Position numbers and translations under genes: made by a program | NCBI GenBank assembly: GCA_023437755.1 | Contig: JAEZFJ010000223.1 | Location: forward strand, 1-7,511 | From: Pseudomonadota bacterium | Lineage (GTDB): Bacteria; Pseudomonadota; Alphaproteobacteria; Rhizobiales; Devosiaceae | DNA: 7,511 nucleotides | Reading direction: 5' to 3' | The notes under the pieces: generated by a model | What the model saw: only the letters and a program-made list of their open reading frames with translations | Database searches by the model: none | Told to the model about the DNA's origin: nothing | Part shown: in pieces, positions 1-4,822 of the stretch | Position numbering within the stretch: the stretch's first letter is position 1 | How the letters are laid out: every line of letters starts with the position of its first letter

Positions 1-1
1 C

Positions 2-325
2 CGCTACGCCCGGCCTGAGCGCTGGGGCGACGTGGTGCTGCAGCGCAAGGACATGCCAACGAGCTACCATCTGAGCGTCGTCATCGACGATGCCGCACAA
101 GGCATCACCCACGTGACCCGGGGTCGCGACATGGAGGCGGCGACCGACATCCATGTCCTGCTGCAGATGGTGCTGGGCCTGCCGAGCCCGATCTACCACT
201 TCCACCGGCTGCTGGTGGACGACCAGGGCCACAAGCTCAGCAAGTCCCGCGGCTCCAGGAGCCTCGCCGATCTTCGCGCCGAAGGCTGGACACCCGCCGA
301 GGTGCGGCGGGCAGTGGGTCTCTAG
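2..325 (+). CDS. gluQ: Glutamyl-Q tRNA(Asp) synthetase, C-terminal part (5' end outside window)
   Basis: The reading frame is open from the first bases, so this is the 3' end of a gene that starts upstream of the window. About 107 residues are visible. Seen in the sequence: the class I aminoacyl-tRNA synthetase motif KLSKS (codons at 233-247), preceded by the GluRS-type stretches THVTRGRD and YHFHRLL. Only about 30 residues follow KLSKS before the stop. A full glutamyl-tRNA synthetase would carry a large anticodon-binding domain there, so the short end points to the GluQ-RS paralogue. Known for the family: it activates glutamate and attaches it to the queuosine base at position 34 of tRNA-Asp, in the cytoplasm, without needing an anticodon-binding domain. 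The stop overlaps by 4 nt the stop of the convergent gene on the other strand. I am confident of the family; the ATP-binding HIGH region is not visible. Confidence 0.9.
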   Translation, partial: RYARPERWGDVVLQRKDMPTSYHLSVVIDDAAQGITHVTRGRDMEAATDIHVLLQMVLGLPSPIYHFHRLLVDDQGHKLSKSRGSRSLADLRAEGWTPAEVRRAVGL

Positions 326-1275
326 GCCGCGGCTTTCTCCTGGCTGCCCAGCAGATCGGTCACCGTCGCAGCCACTGCCTGCTCGAACGGAGTGGTGAGC
401 CCTGGGTCGAGCAGCGCGTCGAGGCGTGGGTCCACTAGCTCCATCTCGTTCTGCCACAGATAGCGCATGCGGAAGAGGTCGCGCATGACCGGGTTGAGGA
501 CGCCCACTGCCCGCAGCAGCCACCACGGGAAGGGCGACACTTTCACCTGGCGCGGCAGTACATTCTGAACAGCGGCCATGATCTGGCCGTGCGACACCCA
601 ATGGCCGGCGAAATGGAGGTTCTCGAAGCGGGAGAACTCGGCGCGCCGCTCCGCCAGTGCCGTGAAAGCCCCGCCAAGATCGGGCAGGTAAGCCCATGAA
701 TGGCGCTTTTCGAGATCGCCCAGGTGGTAGAGCCGGCCCCTTTGGTAGTCCATCAGCATCGCGGCGCCATACCAGTCGTCGTGATTGCCCGGCCCGAAGT
801 AGTCGCCTGCCCGGATGACCAATACCTGGAAGCCTTGGGTCTGCGCCGCCTGGCACAGCATCCGTTCGAGCCGGATGCGAATGGCACCGCGTGGCGCCTC
901 GCCTTCCTGGCGCAGGCGCGGATCGACCACCCGGTCGCTGGCGCGATAGTTGTAGATCGTCCCGGGAAAGATCAGCGTCTTGCCGGTGCCCGCCATGGCA
1001 TCGATCACCACCTGAAGCTGCGCCTCGGCGCGACCGTTGCCCCACTGGTCGTAGCGGAGGTGCAACCCGTTGACGACAACATCCGCGTCAGCGATCGCCG
1101 CCCTCACCGCGAGGAGGTCGGCCGCATCGCCCTGAACGAACGCCGTGCCTTCGACCGGCTTGCGGTTGGCGCGACCGAAGCCGGTGACTGTCCAGCCGGC
1201 ATCCCGGAACGCCAGCATGGCCGCGTGTCCGATATGGCCGTTGCTGCCGAGAATGGTGACCTTGCCCGTGCTCAT
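322..1275 (-). CDS. Atypical SDR: NAD(P)-binding epimerase/dehydratase-like protein
   Basis: The 317-residue protein has an N-terminal Rossmann fold with a clear dinucleotide-binding glycine motif, GSNGHIG (residues 10-16), followed by a strand-helix pattern and FVQGDAAD near residue 46, typical of extended or atypical SDR proteins. The usual catalytic YxxxK is not visible: where it is expected, after IFPGTIYNY (102-110), the sequence reads GAIRIRLERML. The protein may therefore bind a nucleotide without classical SDR catalysis, and the substrate cannot be named. I chose the ATG at 1275 because GGAG lies 6 nt upstream of it and the glycine motif then sits at the normal distance from the N-terminus. 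ATGs at 1287 and 1308 are in frame but poorly supported, and an open extension to 1548 runs antisense into the LysR gene. The gene is divergent from a LysR regulator, an arrangement in which the regulator usually controls its neighbour. Confidence 0.85.
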   Translation of the reverse strand: MSTGKVTILGSNGHIGHAAMLAFRDAGWTVTGFGRANRKPVEGTAFVQGDAADLLAVRAAIADADVVVNGLHLRYDQWGNGRAEAQLQVVIDAMAGTGKTLIFPGTIYNYRASDRVVDPRLRQEGEAPRGAIRIRLERMLCQAAQTQGFQVLVIRAGDYFGPGNHDDWYGAAMLMDYQRGRLYHLGDLEKRHSWAYLPDLGGAFTALAERRAEFSRFENLHFAGHWVSHGQIMAAVQNVLPRQVKVSPFPWWLLRAVGVLNPVMRDLFRMRYLWQNEMELVDPRLDALLDPGLTTPFEQAVAATVTDLLGSQEKAAA

Positions 1276-1295
1276 GTTCTGCTCCATCGCTGTGA

Positions 1296-1325
1296 TGGAC
1301 AGGAGCATGACACCCACACTATCGT
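1296..1325 (+). promoter_or_regulatory. Possible sigma-70 promoter for the LysR gene
   Basis: TGGACA at 1296-1301 matches TTGACA at 5 of 6 positions. It is separated by 18 bp from TATCGT at 1320-1325, which matches TATAAT at 4 of 6. This would place a transcript start near 1332, about 30 nt before the LysR start codon. The -10 element lies inside the dyad at 1313-1330, which would suit repression by a bound regulator. The match is by eye in a GC-rich genome and is tentative. Confidence 0.35.
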
Positions 1326-1330
1326 ATGGG
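1313..1330. promoter_or_regulatory. Imperfect inverted repeat in the LysR/SDR gap, candidate operator
   Basis: The 18-bp stretch CCCACACTATCGTATGGG agrees with its own reverse complement at 14 of 18 positions, with perfect CCCA/TGGG ends. It lies in the 88-bp divergent gap between the SDR gene and the LysR gene. LysR-type regulators commonly bind imperfect dyads in the gap to a divergent target and repress their own promoter. That this LysR binds here is inference. Confidence 0.45.
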
Positions 1331-1359
1331 CATTCGCCAGGATCGTAGGTTCGGCATTC
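1321..1359. repeat. Two-part direct repeat ATCGTA / GGCATTC upstream of the LysR gene
   Basis: ATCGTA occurs at 1321-1326 and 1342-1347, 21 bp apart, which is about two helical turns. GGCATTC occurs at 1329-1335 and 1353-1359. The pair ATCGTA...GGCATTC is thus repeated with a slightly longer internal spacer in the second copy. The repeats lie between the dyad and the LysR start codon and could be secondary regulator contacts. Short repeats can arise by chance, so confidence is modest. Confidence 0.35.
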
Positions 1360-1363
1360 AAGA

Positions 1364-2284
1364 ATGAAGAGAGAACCGGACTGGGCCTTGTGGCGCAGCT
1401 TTGCAGCCGTGGTGGAACACGGCTCCCTCTCGGGCGCCGCCCGCGCCCTGTCACTGAGCCAGCCGACCGTCGGCCGCCATGTCGAGACGCTGGAGAGCGA
1501 TCTCGGCCTGAACCTTTTCGATCGTGCGCTTACGGGGCTCAAGCCCACCGAGGCGGCGCTGCGCCTCTATGAACCGGTGGCGCGGGCGCGCTCTTCCCTC
1601 GCCGAAGCAACCATCCTTGCCGACGGGGCGCAGGCACAGGAGGAGGCCGGTGGCAGTGTGCGCATCACCGCCAGCGCCATGATCTCGAACTACGTGCTTC
1701 CCGGTATCCTGGTCGGAATTCGACGGCTGCACCCGCGCATCGCAATCGAGATCGTGCCCTCCGACTCCGCCGAAAACCTGCTGATGCGGGAGGCGGACAT
1801 CGCGCTGCGCATGTTCCGCCCCACCCAGCTCGAACTGATCACGCGCCACCTTGGTGACATCGCCCTGGTCCCGACTGCCCACGAAAGCTACCTCGCCCGC
1901 CGTGGCATGCCGAAGACGCTGGCCGACCTTTGGCAGCATGACCTGATCGGTTTCGACCGCTCCGACGCCATCGTCCTTCACGCCCGCAGCCTCGGCTTTC
2001 CGCTCACGCGGGATCACTTCGTGCTTCGCTCCGACGACCAGCCGCATCTGTGGGAACTGATGAAGGCAGGGCTCGGCATCGGCTTCACCCAGCGCAACCT
2101 GGTGGAACGCACGCCCGGCATGGTGGCCATCCCGGTGGACATCGCGGTGCCACCGATGCCGATCTGGCTGACCACCCACAGCCAGTTGTTCACCTCGCAC
2201 CGGATCCGTGCCATCTATGACGCCCTGGCCGAGGGACTTGCCGCCTATTTGAAGACAGCATCCTCTGCACCCATCCTGCGTTAG
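1364..2284 (+). CDS. LysR-family transcriptional regulator
   Basis: At 306 residues the protein has the usual LysR length. Residues about 6-65 form the winged helix-turn-helix: LWRSFAAVVEHGSLSGAARA, then LSQPTVGRHVETLE as the recognition region, then LFDR and a GLKPTEA segment before a linker helix. The remainder, from about residue 90, resembles the two-lobed periplasmic-binding-protein-like effector domain (GSVRITAS, ADIALRM, GLGIGF). It should act as a cytoplasmic tetrameric DNA-binding regulator whose activity depends on a small ligand that I cannot name. The ATG at 1364 gives the normal N-terminus just ahead of the helix-turn-helix, although no strong ribosome binding site is visible. 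It is divergent from the SDR gene, with a dyad and direct repeats in the gap, so control of that gene and of itself is the likeliest role. The next + strand gene begins 7 nt after the stop. Confidence 0.93.
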   Translation: MKREPDWALWRSFAAVVEHGSLSGAARALSLSQPTVGRHVETLESDLGLNLFDRALTGLKPTEAALRLYEPVARARSSLAEATILADGAQAQEEAGGSVRITASAMISNYVLPGILVGIRRLHPRIAIEIVPSDSAENLLMREADIALRMFRPTQLELITRHLGDIALVPTAHESYLARRGMPKTLADLWQHDLIGFDRSDAIVLHARSLGFPLTRDHFVLRSDDQPHLWELMKAGLGIGFTQRNLVERTPGMVAIPVDIAVPPMPIWLTTHSQLFTSHRIRAIYDALAEGLAAYLKTASSAPILR

Positions 2285-2291
2285 GTTGCCC

Positions 2292-2489
2292 ATGGAAACG
2301 CTGCTCAACATTGCCATCGCTCTTGCCCTGCTTTTTGTCGTCGTCGTGCTCGGCATGGGGCTGTGGAACATGCTCAAGGGCGGCCCCGGCAACACCAGCC
2401 AGAAGCTGATGCGCCTGCGCGTCATCGGCCAGGCGGTCGCCATCTTCCTGCTGCTCGGGGCGCTGTACCTGTTCGGCCAGGGGCGCTGA
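2292..2489 (+). CDS. Small twin-transmembrane protein with HIG1-type domain
   Basis: The 65-residue protein has two hydrophobic segments, about residues 4-25 and 45-62, joined by a short polar turn rich in glycine and charge. At the start of the second segment it carries KLMRLRVIGQ, which contains the R-x3-Q element (R43 to Q47) typical of HIG1 domains. HIG1-type proteins in mitochondria assist respiratory complexes, notably cytochrome oxidase; a similar job in the bacterial inner membrane is an inference. The ATG at 2292 is preceded by a weak AGG 6 nt upstream; a TTG at 2286 would add only two residues. It starts 7 nt after the LysR stop and ends 4 nt before the adenosyltransferase gene, so co-transcription and translational coupling with the latter are likely. 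I recall this pair being common in alphaproteobacteria, but cannot verify that here. Confidence 0.85.
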   Translation: METLLNIAIALALLFVVVVLGMGLWNMLKGGPGNTSQKLMRLRVIGQAVAIFLLLGALYLFGQGR

Positions 2490-2493
2490 GCCG

Positions 2494-3084
2494 ATGATCA
2501 AGATAAACAAGATCTACACCCGCACCGGGGACGACGGCACGACCGGGCTCGTCCGCGGGCCACGCCGACCCAAGCACGACATCCGCATCGAAGCCTACGG
2601 CACCGTCGACGAAGCCAACGCCACCATCGGGCTGGCGCGCCTGCATACCGGCGCCATGCCCAAGGTCGACATGCTGCTGGCGCGCGTGCAGAACGACCTG
2701 TTCGACGTGGGATCGGACCTCGCCACGCCGGGGGACGATGAGGACACCGAGCACCCGACCCTCCGGGTGCGACCGGTGCAGACAGCTTTCATCGAAAAGC
2801 AGATCGACCACTACAACGCCAGCCTCGCTTCGCTGACCAGCTTCGTCCTGCCGGGCGGCTCGCCCCTGTCTGCCGCGCTGCACCTTGCCCGCACCGTGGT
2901 TCGCCGCGCCGAGCGCCGTGCCACCGAACTCACCGCCGCCGAACCCGACACCAGCGCCGAAGCGGTGCGCTATCTCAACCGCCTCTCCGACCTGCTGTTC
3001 GTGCTTGGCCGGGTGGCCAACCAGAACGGGGAGCGGGATGTGCTCTGGATACCGGGCGCCAACAGTGACGTGAAGAAGAGCTGA
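2494..3084 (+). CDS. Cob(I)alamin adenosyltransferase, PduO type
   Basis: The 196-residue protein has the normal length of the PduO/MMAB family. It transfers the adenosyl group of ATP to cob(I)alamin or its corrinoid precursor, giving adenosylcobalamin, in the cytoplasm. Visible family motifs in order: the N-terminal ATP-binding stretch TRTGDDGTTGL (9-19), YGTVDEANATIG (35-46), QNDLFDVGSDLATP (66-79), FVLPGG (117-122), the arginine-rich helix RTVVRRAERR (133-142), which corresponds to the ATP-contacting helix of human MMAB, and YLNRLSDLLF (160-169). All expected elements are present and the protein appears intact. The start at 2494 lies 4 nt after the HIG1-type gene and begins directly with the conserved MIKINKIYTRTGD. 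The stop faces the stop of the diguanylate cyclase gene with 5 bp between them. No cobalamin riboswitch is visible upstream, as expected for a second gene in an operon. Confidence 0.95.
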   Translation: MIKINKIYTRTGDDGTTGLVRGPRRPKHDIRIEAYGTVDEANATIGLARLHTGAMPKVDMLLARVQNDLFDVGSDLATPGDDEDTEHPTLRVRPVQTAFIEKQIDHYNASLASLTSFVLPGGSPLSAALHLARTVVRRAERRATELTAAEPDTSAEAVRYLNRLSDLLFVLGRVANQNGERDVLWIPGANSDVKKS

Positions 3085-3093
3085 GGCCCTCAG
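3081..3093. repeat. Palindrome holding both convergent stop codons
   Basis: CTGAGGCCCTCAG is a 13-bp palindrome around a central C. The TGA of the adenosyltransferase gene (3082-3084) and the TGA of the diguanylate cyclase gene (read 3092 to 3090) lie symmetrically in it. As RNA it could form only a 5-bp stem with a 3-nt loop and has no T-run on either side, so it is not a convincing terminator. No better terminator is seen at this junction. Confidence 0.6.
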
Positions 3094-4244
3094 GCGACGC
3101 GGTGCCGTGCCCGCCGGCGCTCTGCCACGTCTTCGTCCGGCAGTGCCGGAACCGGCGGCTCGAACAGCACCTGCCCGGCAAAGACCACCCGGTTGCGCCC
3201 GCCGCGCTTGGCGGCGTAGAGCGCTGCATCGGCCTGGGTGAACAGGGTGGACGCCGGCGTGCTACCATCGCCGACAGCGACGCCGATGCTGATCGTGACC
3301 TTGAGCGGCAGGCCCTGCCACTCGAGGCCCATGGCCTCCACGGCGACACGGAGCCGCTCGGCGACCGCCGTTGCTTCCGGCACGCCGGTGTCCGGCAACA
3401 GGATCGACAGTTCCTCGCCACCAAGGCGCGCCAGCAGGTCATTGTGCCGGAGCTTGCCGCGCAGCGTCATGGCCAGCCGCTGCAGCGCATAGTCCCCCGC
3501 AGCATGACCATGGGTGTCGTTGACCAGCTTGAAGTGATCGACGTCCGCAATAAGCAGACTCGCCGGACGTCCTGCCACCCTGAGGCCACCCATGCCCTGC
3601 TCGAAGGCCCGTCGGTTGGGCAATCCCGTCAGCGGGTCGGTCAGGGCGTTGCGCCGCCAATGCTGTTCACGGGCGATCTGGCGGAGTTCGCGCTCGATGA
3701 AGAGGCCGAGGAACAGCGCCGCCAACACCGATGCGGACACCACATAGGGGGCGATGTGGGTCAGCATCGTCACCAGCAGCGCGTAGCCGAGCACCGCCGA
3801 AGCCAGCAGATGCAGCGAGATCAACAAGCCAAGTCCGAGCAGGTTCACCACGCCCAGTCGCCCTGCCGGCTTCAGCCGATAGCGCCAGAACAGCCCCAGC
3901 ACCGCCGCGATGGCTATGCCGGCAACGCCCGGCCCTACCCCTGCCCCTCCGAGCAGTACGCGCATGATCCCGGCCATCAGTGCGGCGACAAGGGCAGCCG
4001 GCCAGCCGCCGAAGGCGGCGCCGAACCCGACGATCAGGGCTCGGCCGTCGATCTGCACCCCCTCCGCCAGTTCTGCCGGTTCGAACATTGCGAGCACCGC
4101 GCCCCCGCCGAAGATGCAGCCCTGCACCAGGCTGCGGACGAGCGGCGGCCATTCGCTGCGCTCCACCGCGCCGAACGCAATGGCGATCAGGGCCAGGTAG
4201 CCCAGCGTCTGGAACAGCGACAGGATGACTTGGGAGACAAGCAA
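3090..4244 (-). CDS. Membrane diguanylate cyclase: 5TM LytS/YhcK-type sensor plus GGDEF domain
   Basis: This is read as a 384-residue protein. Residues about 5-182 are hydrophobic and contain the 5TM LytS/YhcK-type hallmark: DGRALIVGFGAAFGG (66-80), a helix, then RVLLGGAGVGPGVAGI (95-110). Residues about 200-365 are a GGDEF domain: LTDPLTGLPNRRAF, DVDHFKLVNDTHGHAAGD with metal-binding aspartates, GGEEL (275-279), and the product-inhibition I-site RHND (266-269), spaced five residues before GGEEL. It should make cyclic di-GMP from two GTP at the inner membrane, with the membrane part as sensor. The last GGDEF residue is Leu instead of the usual Phe. The start is uncertain: TTG at 4244 puts the first membrane helix at the N-terminus, but the frame stays open to a GTG at 4385, with GTG codons at 4298 and 4289. 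The extra stretch looks non-coding (polar, repeat-rich), and no option has a strong ribosome binding site. Confidence 0.85.
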   Translation of the reverse strand: MLVSQVILSLFQTLGYLALIAIAFGAVERSEWPPLVRSLVQGCIFGGGAVLAMFEPAELAEGVQIDGRALIVGFGAAFGGWPAALVAALMAGIMRVLLGGAGVGPGVAGIAIAAVLGLFWRYRLKPAGRLGVVNLLGLGLLISLHLLASAVLGYALLVTMLTHIAPYVVSASVLAALFLGLFIERELRQIAREQHWRRNALTDPLTGLPNRRAFEQGMGGLRVAGRPASLLIADVDHFKLVNDTHGHAAGDYALQRLAMTLRGKLRHNDLLARLGGEELSILLPDTGVPEATAVAERLRVAVEAMGLEWQGLPLKVTISIGVAVGDGSTPASTLFTQADAALYAAKRGGRNRVVFAGQVLFEPPVPALPDEDVAERRRARHRVA

Positions 4245-4274
4245 GGCGGCACCCGGAGTTGTTGCCTGGCAAAC

Positions 4275-4289
4275 GTGCAGGACCTGCAC
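4275..4289. promoter_or_regulatory. 7+1+7 perfect dyad upstream of the diguanylate cyclase gene
   Basis: GTGCAGG at 4275-4281 and CCTGCAC at 4283-4289 are exact reverse complements around a single base. The dyad ends about 30 nt upstream of the preferred TTG start at 4244. Its position in the gap between two divergent units and its tight spacing suit binding by a dimeric regulator. With a one-base loop it cannot fold as a full RNA hairpin. If the cyclase really starts at 4385 the dyad would be inside the coding region. Confidence 0.45.
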
Positions 4290-4332
4290 CAGGGGCACAC
4301 GATGGACGGGCTCGCTTGCGATGCGGTTAACA

Positions 4333-4369
4333 GCCGGTGAAGGCCGGCATTGGCCTGCGCCGGTGCACC
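4333..4369. repeat. Clustered GCCGG repeats and GGTGCACC palindrome
   Basis: GCCGGTG occurs at 4333-4339 and again at 4359-4365, 26 bp apart. Between them CCGGC at 4344-4348 is the inverse of the first copy and could form a 5-bp stem with a 6-nt loop. The second copy runs into the 8-bp palindrome GGTGCACC (4362-4369), which shares the TGCA core of the dyad at 4275-4289. This lies 58-95 bp ahead of the YjfB-like start. A regulatory role is inferred from position only. Confidence 0.35.
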
Positions 4370-4427
4370 CTTCCTTTACTTCCACGCCCTAGCCTGCCGC
4401 TCTCGACGGGTGCAAAGGACGGCTACG

Positions 4428-4610
4428 GTGAACACCGATCTGGCCATGCAGATGGTGACGATGAACTCCGCGGCGACCCAGCACGCCACGCAGATCGCCG
4501 TGCTGAAGAAGGCCCACGAGATGCAGCAGACCCTGATCGATACCCTGATGCAGACCGCCCTCGCAGCGCCACCGCCAGGTCAGGGGCTCCACGTCGACAA
4601 GCGAGCCTGA
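4428..4610 (+). CDS. Small YjfB-like putative motility protein
   Basis: I read this as a 60-residue protein beginning at a GTG, with the ribosome binding site AAAGGA at 4414-4419, 8 nt upstream. An in-frame ATG at 4350 would add 26 residues of arginine- and cysteine-rich sequence that does not look like protein. Residues 23-42, IAVLKKAHEMQQTLIDTLMQ, match the characteristic helix of the YjfB family of small proteins annotated as putative motility proteins (pattern VLKKAxDxQ followed by a leucine/methionine-rich end). There is no signal peptide or membrane segment. The tail is proline- and glycine-rich (ALAAPPPG) and probably disordered. The biochemical role of YjfB proteins is not established to my knowledge. 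It lies 2 nt before a second small gene and is divergent from a diguanylate cyclase, which fits a link to motility control. The family call is by pattern memory, not a profile search. Confidence 0.65.
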   Translation: MNTDLAMQMVTMNSAATQHATQIAVLKKAHEMQQTLIDTLMQTALAAPPPGQGLHVDKRA

Positions 4611-4612
4611 GC

Positions 4613-4822
4613 ATGGGCAGCGGGATCGGCATCTCCCCGGCAGTGATGATCAACCGCATGGCGCATGAAGCCGCGGTTCCGCACGACGCCCATTTGCTGG
4701 AAGTCGCCCGCCTGCGCATGGCCCTGCAGCAGGCGCAGGCACGCGAACAGGCAACTGACCCCGAACCCGATCCAGGCATCACGGCGCCGGCGAACGGCGC
4801 CGAAGTCGACCGGCTGATCTAG
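4613..4822 (+). CDS. Small protein of unknown function, coupled to the YjfB-like gene
   Basis: This 69-residue frame starts 2 nt after the YjfB-like stop, so it is probably translated by coupling; its own ribosome binding site is weak. I do not recognise the protein. It opens with a glycine-rich stretch (GSGIGISP), then a helix-prone middle, about residues 26-47 (LLEVARLRMALQQAQARE), with leucine/alanine spacing compatible with a short amphipathic helix or coiled coil, then a proline- and acid-rich linker (TDPEPDPGITAP) and a short charged end. It has no cysteine, signal peptide or membrane segment. It shares with its neighbour the pattern of one glutamine-rich helix and a proline-rich tail, so the two could be partners; that is inference. 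The stop overlaps by 4 nt the stop of the convergent tlpA gene. The gene is supported mainly by its coupled position and clean end, and it could still be a chance frame. Confidence 0.55.
   Translation: MGSGIGISPAVMINRMAHEAAVPHDAHLLEVARLRMALQQAQAREQATDPEPDPGITAPANGAEVDRLI

Larger units (their letters stand above)
4245..4427. other. Divergent intergenic region between diguanylate cyclase and YjfB-like genes
   Basis: This 183-bp gap has no supported gene. It holds the 7+1+7 dyad at 4275-4289, a cluster of GCCGG/CCGGC repeats at 4333-4365, an 8-bp GGTGCACC palindrome at 4362-4369, and the AAAGGA ribosome binding site at 4414-4419. No clear sigma-70 promoter can be assigned on either strand. Its right part is readable as an N-terminal extension of the cyclase, or of the YjfB-like frame (from 4350), but neither extension looks protein-like. 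Confidence 0.5.

Noticed and set aside
1276..1548. N-terminal extension of the SDR protein
   Set aside because: It lies antisense to the LysR coding region and the divergent gap, and places 91 unrelated residues before the Rossmann motif.
700..1572. A 290-codon + strand frame opposite the SDR gene
   Set aside because: It is antisense to a gene with an intact Rossmann motif and overlaps the start of the LysR gene in another frame.
1451..2443. A 330-codon - strand frame opposite the LysR gene
   Set aside because: It is the antisense shadow of a clear LysR gene; no family pattern is visible in it.
3081..3093. Bidirectional terminator at the adenosyltransferase/cyclase junction
   Set aside because: The palindrome gives only a 5-bp stem with a 3-nt loop and no T-run on either strand.
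3102..4340. A 412-codon + strand frame opposite the diguanylate cyclase
   Set aside because: Its sequence is glutamine- and histidine-rich with no domain-like pattern, while the opposite strand encodes clear 5TM and GGDEF motifs.
4350..4367. Sigma-54-like TTGGCC...GTGCA ahead of the YjfB-like gene
   Set aside because: The GG and GC elements are 11 bp apart; sigma-54 promoters need 10, and the -12 element is not TTGC. It is tempting because flagellar genes often use sigma-54, but it does not fit.
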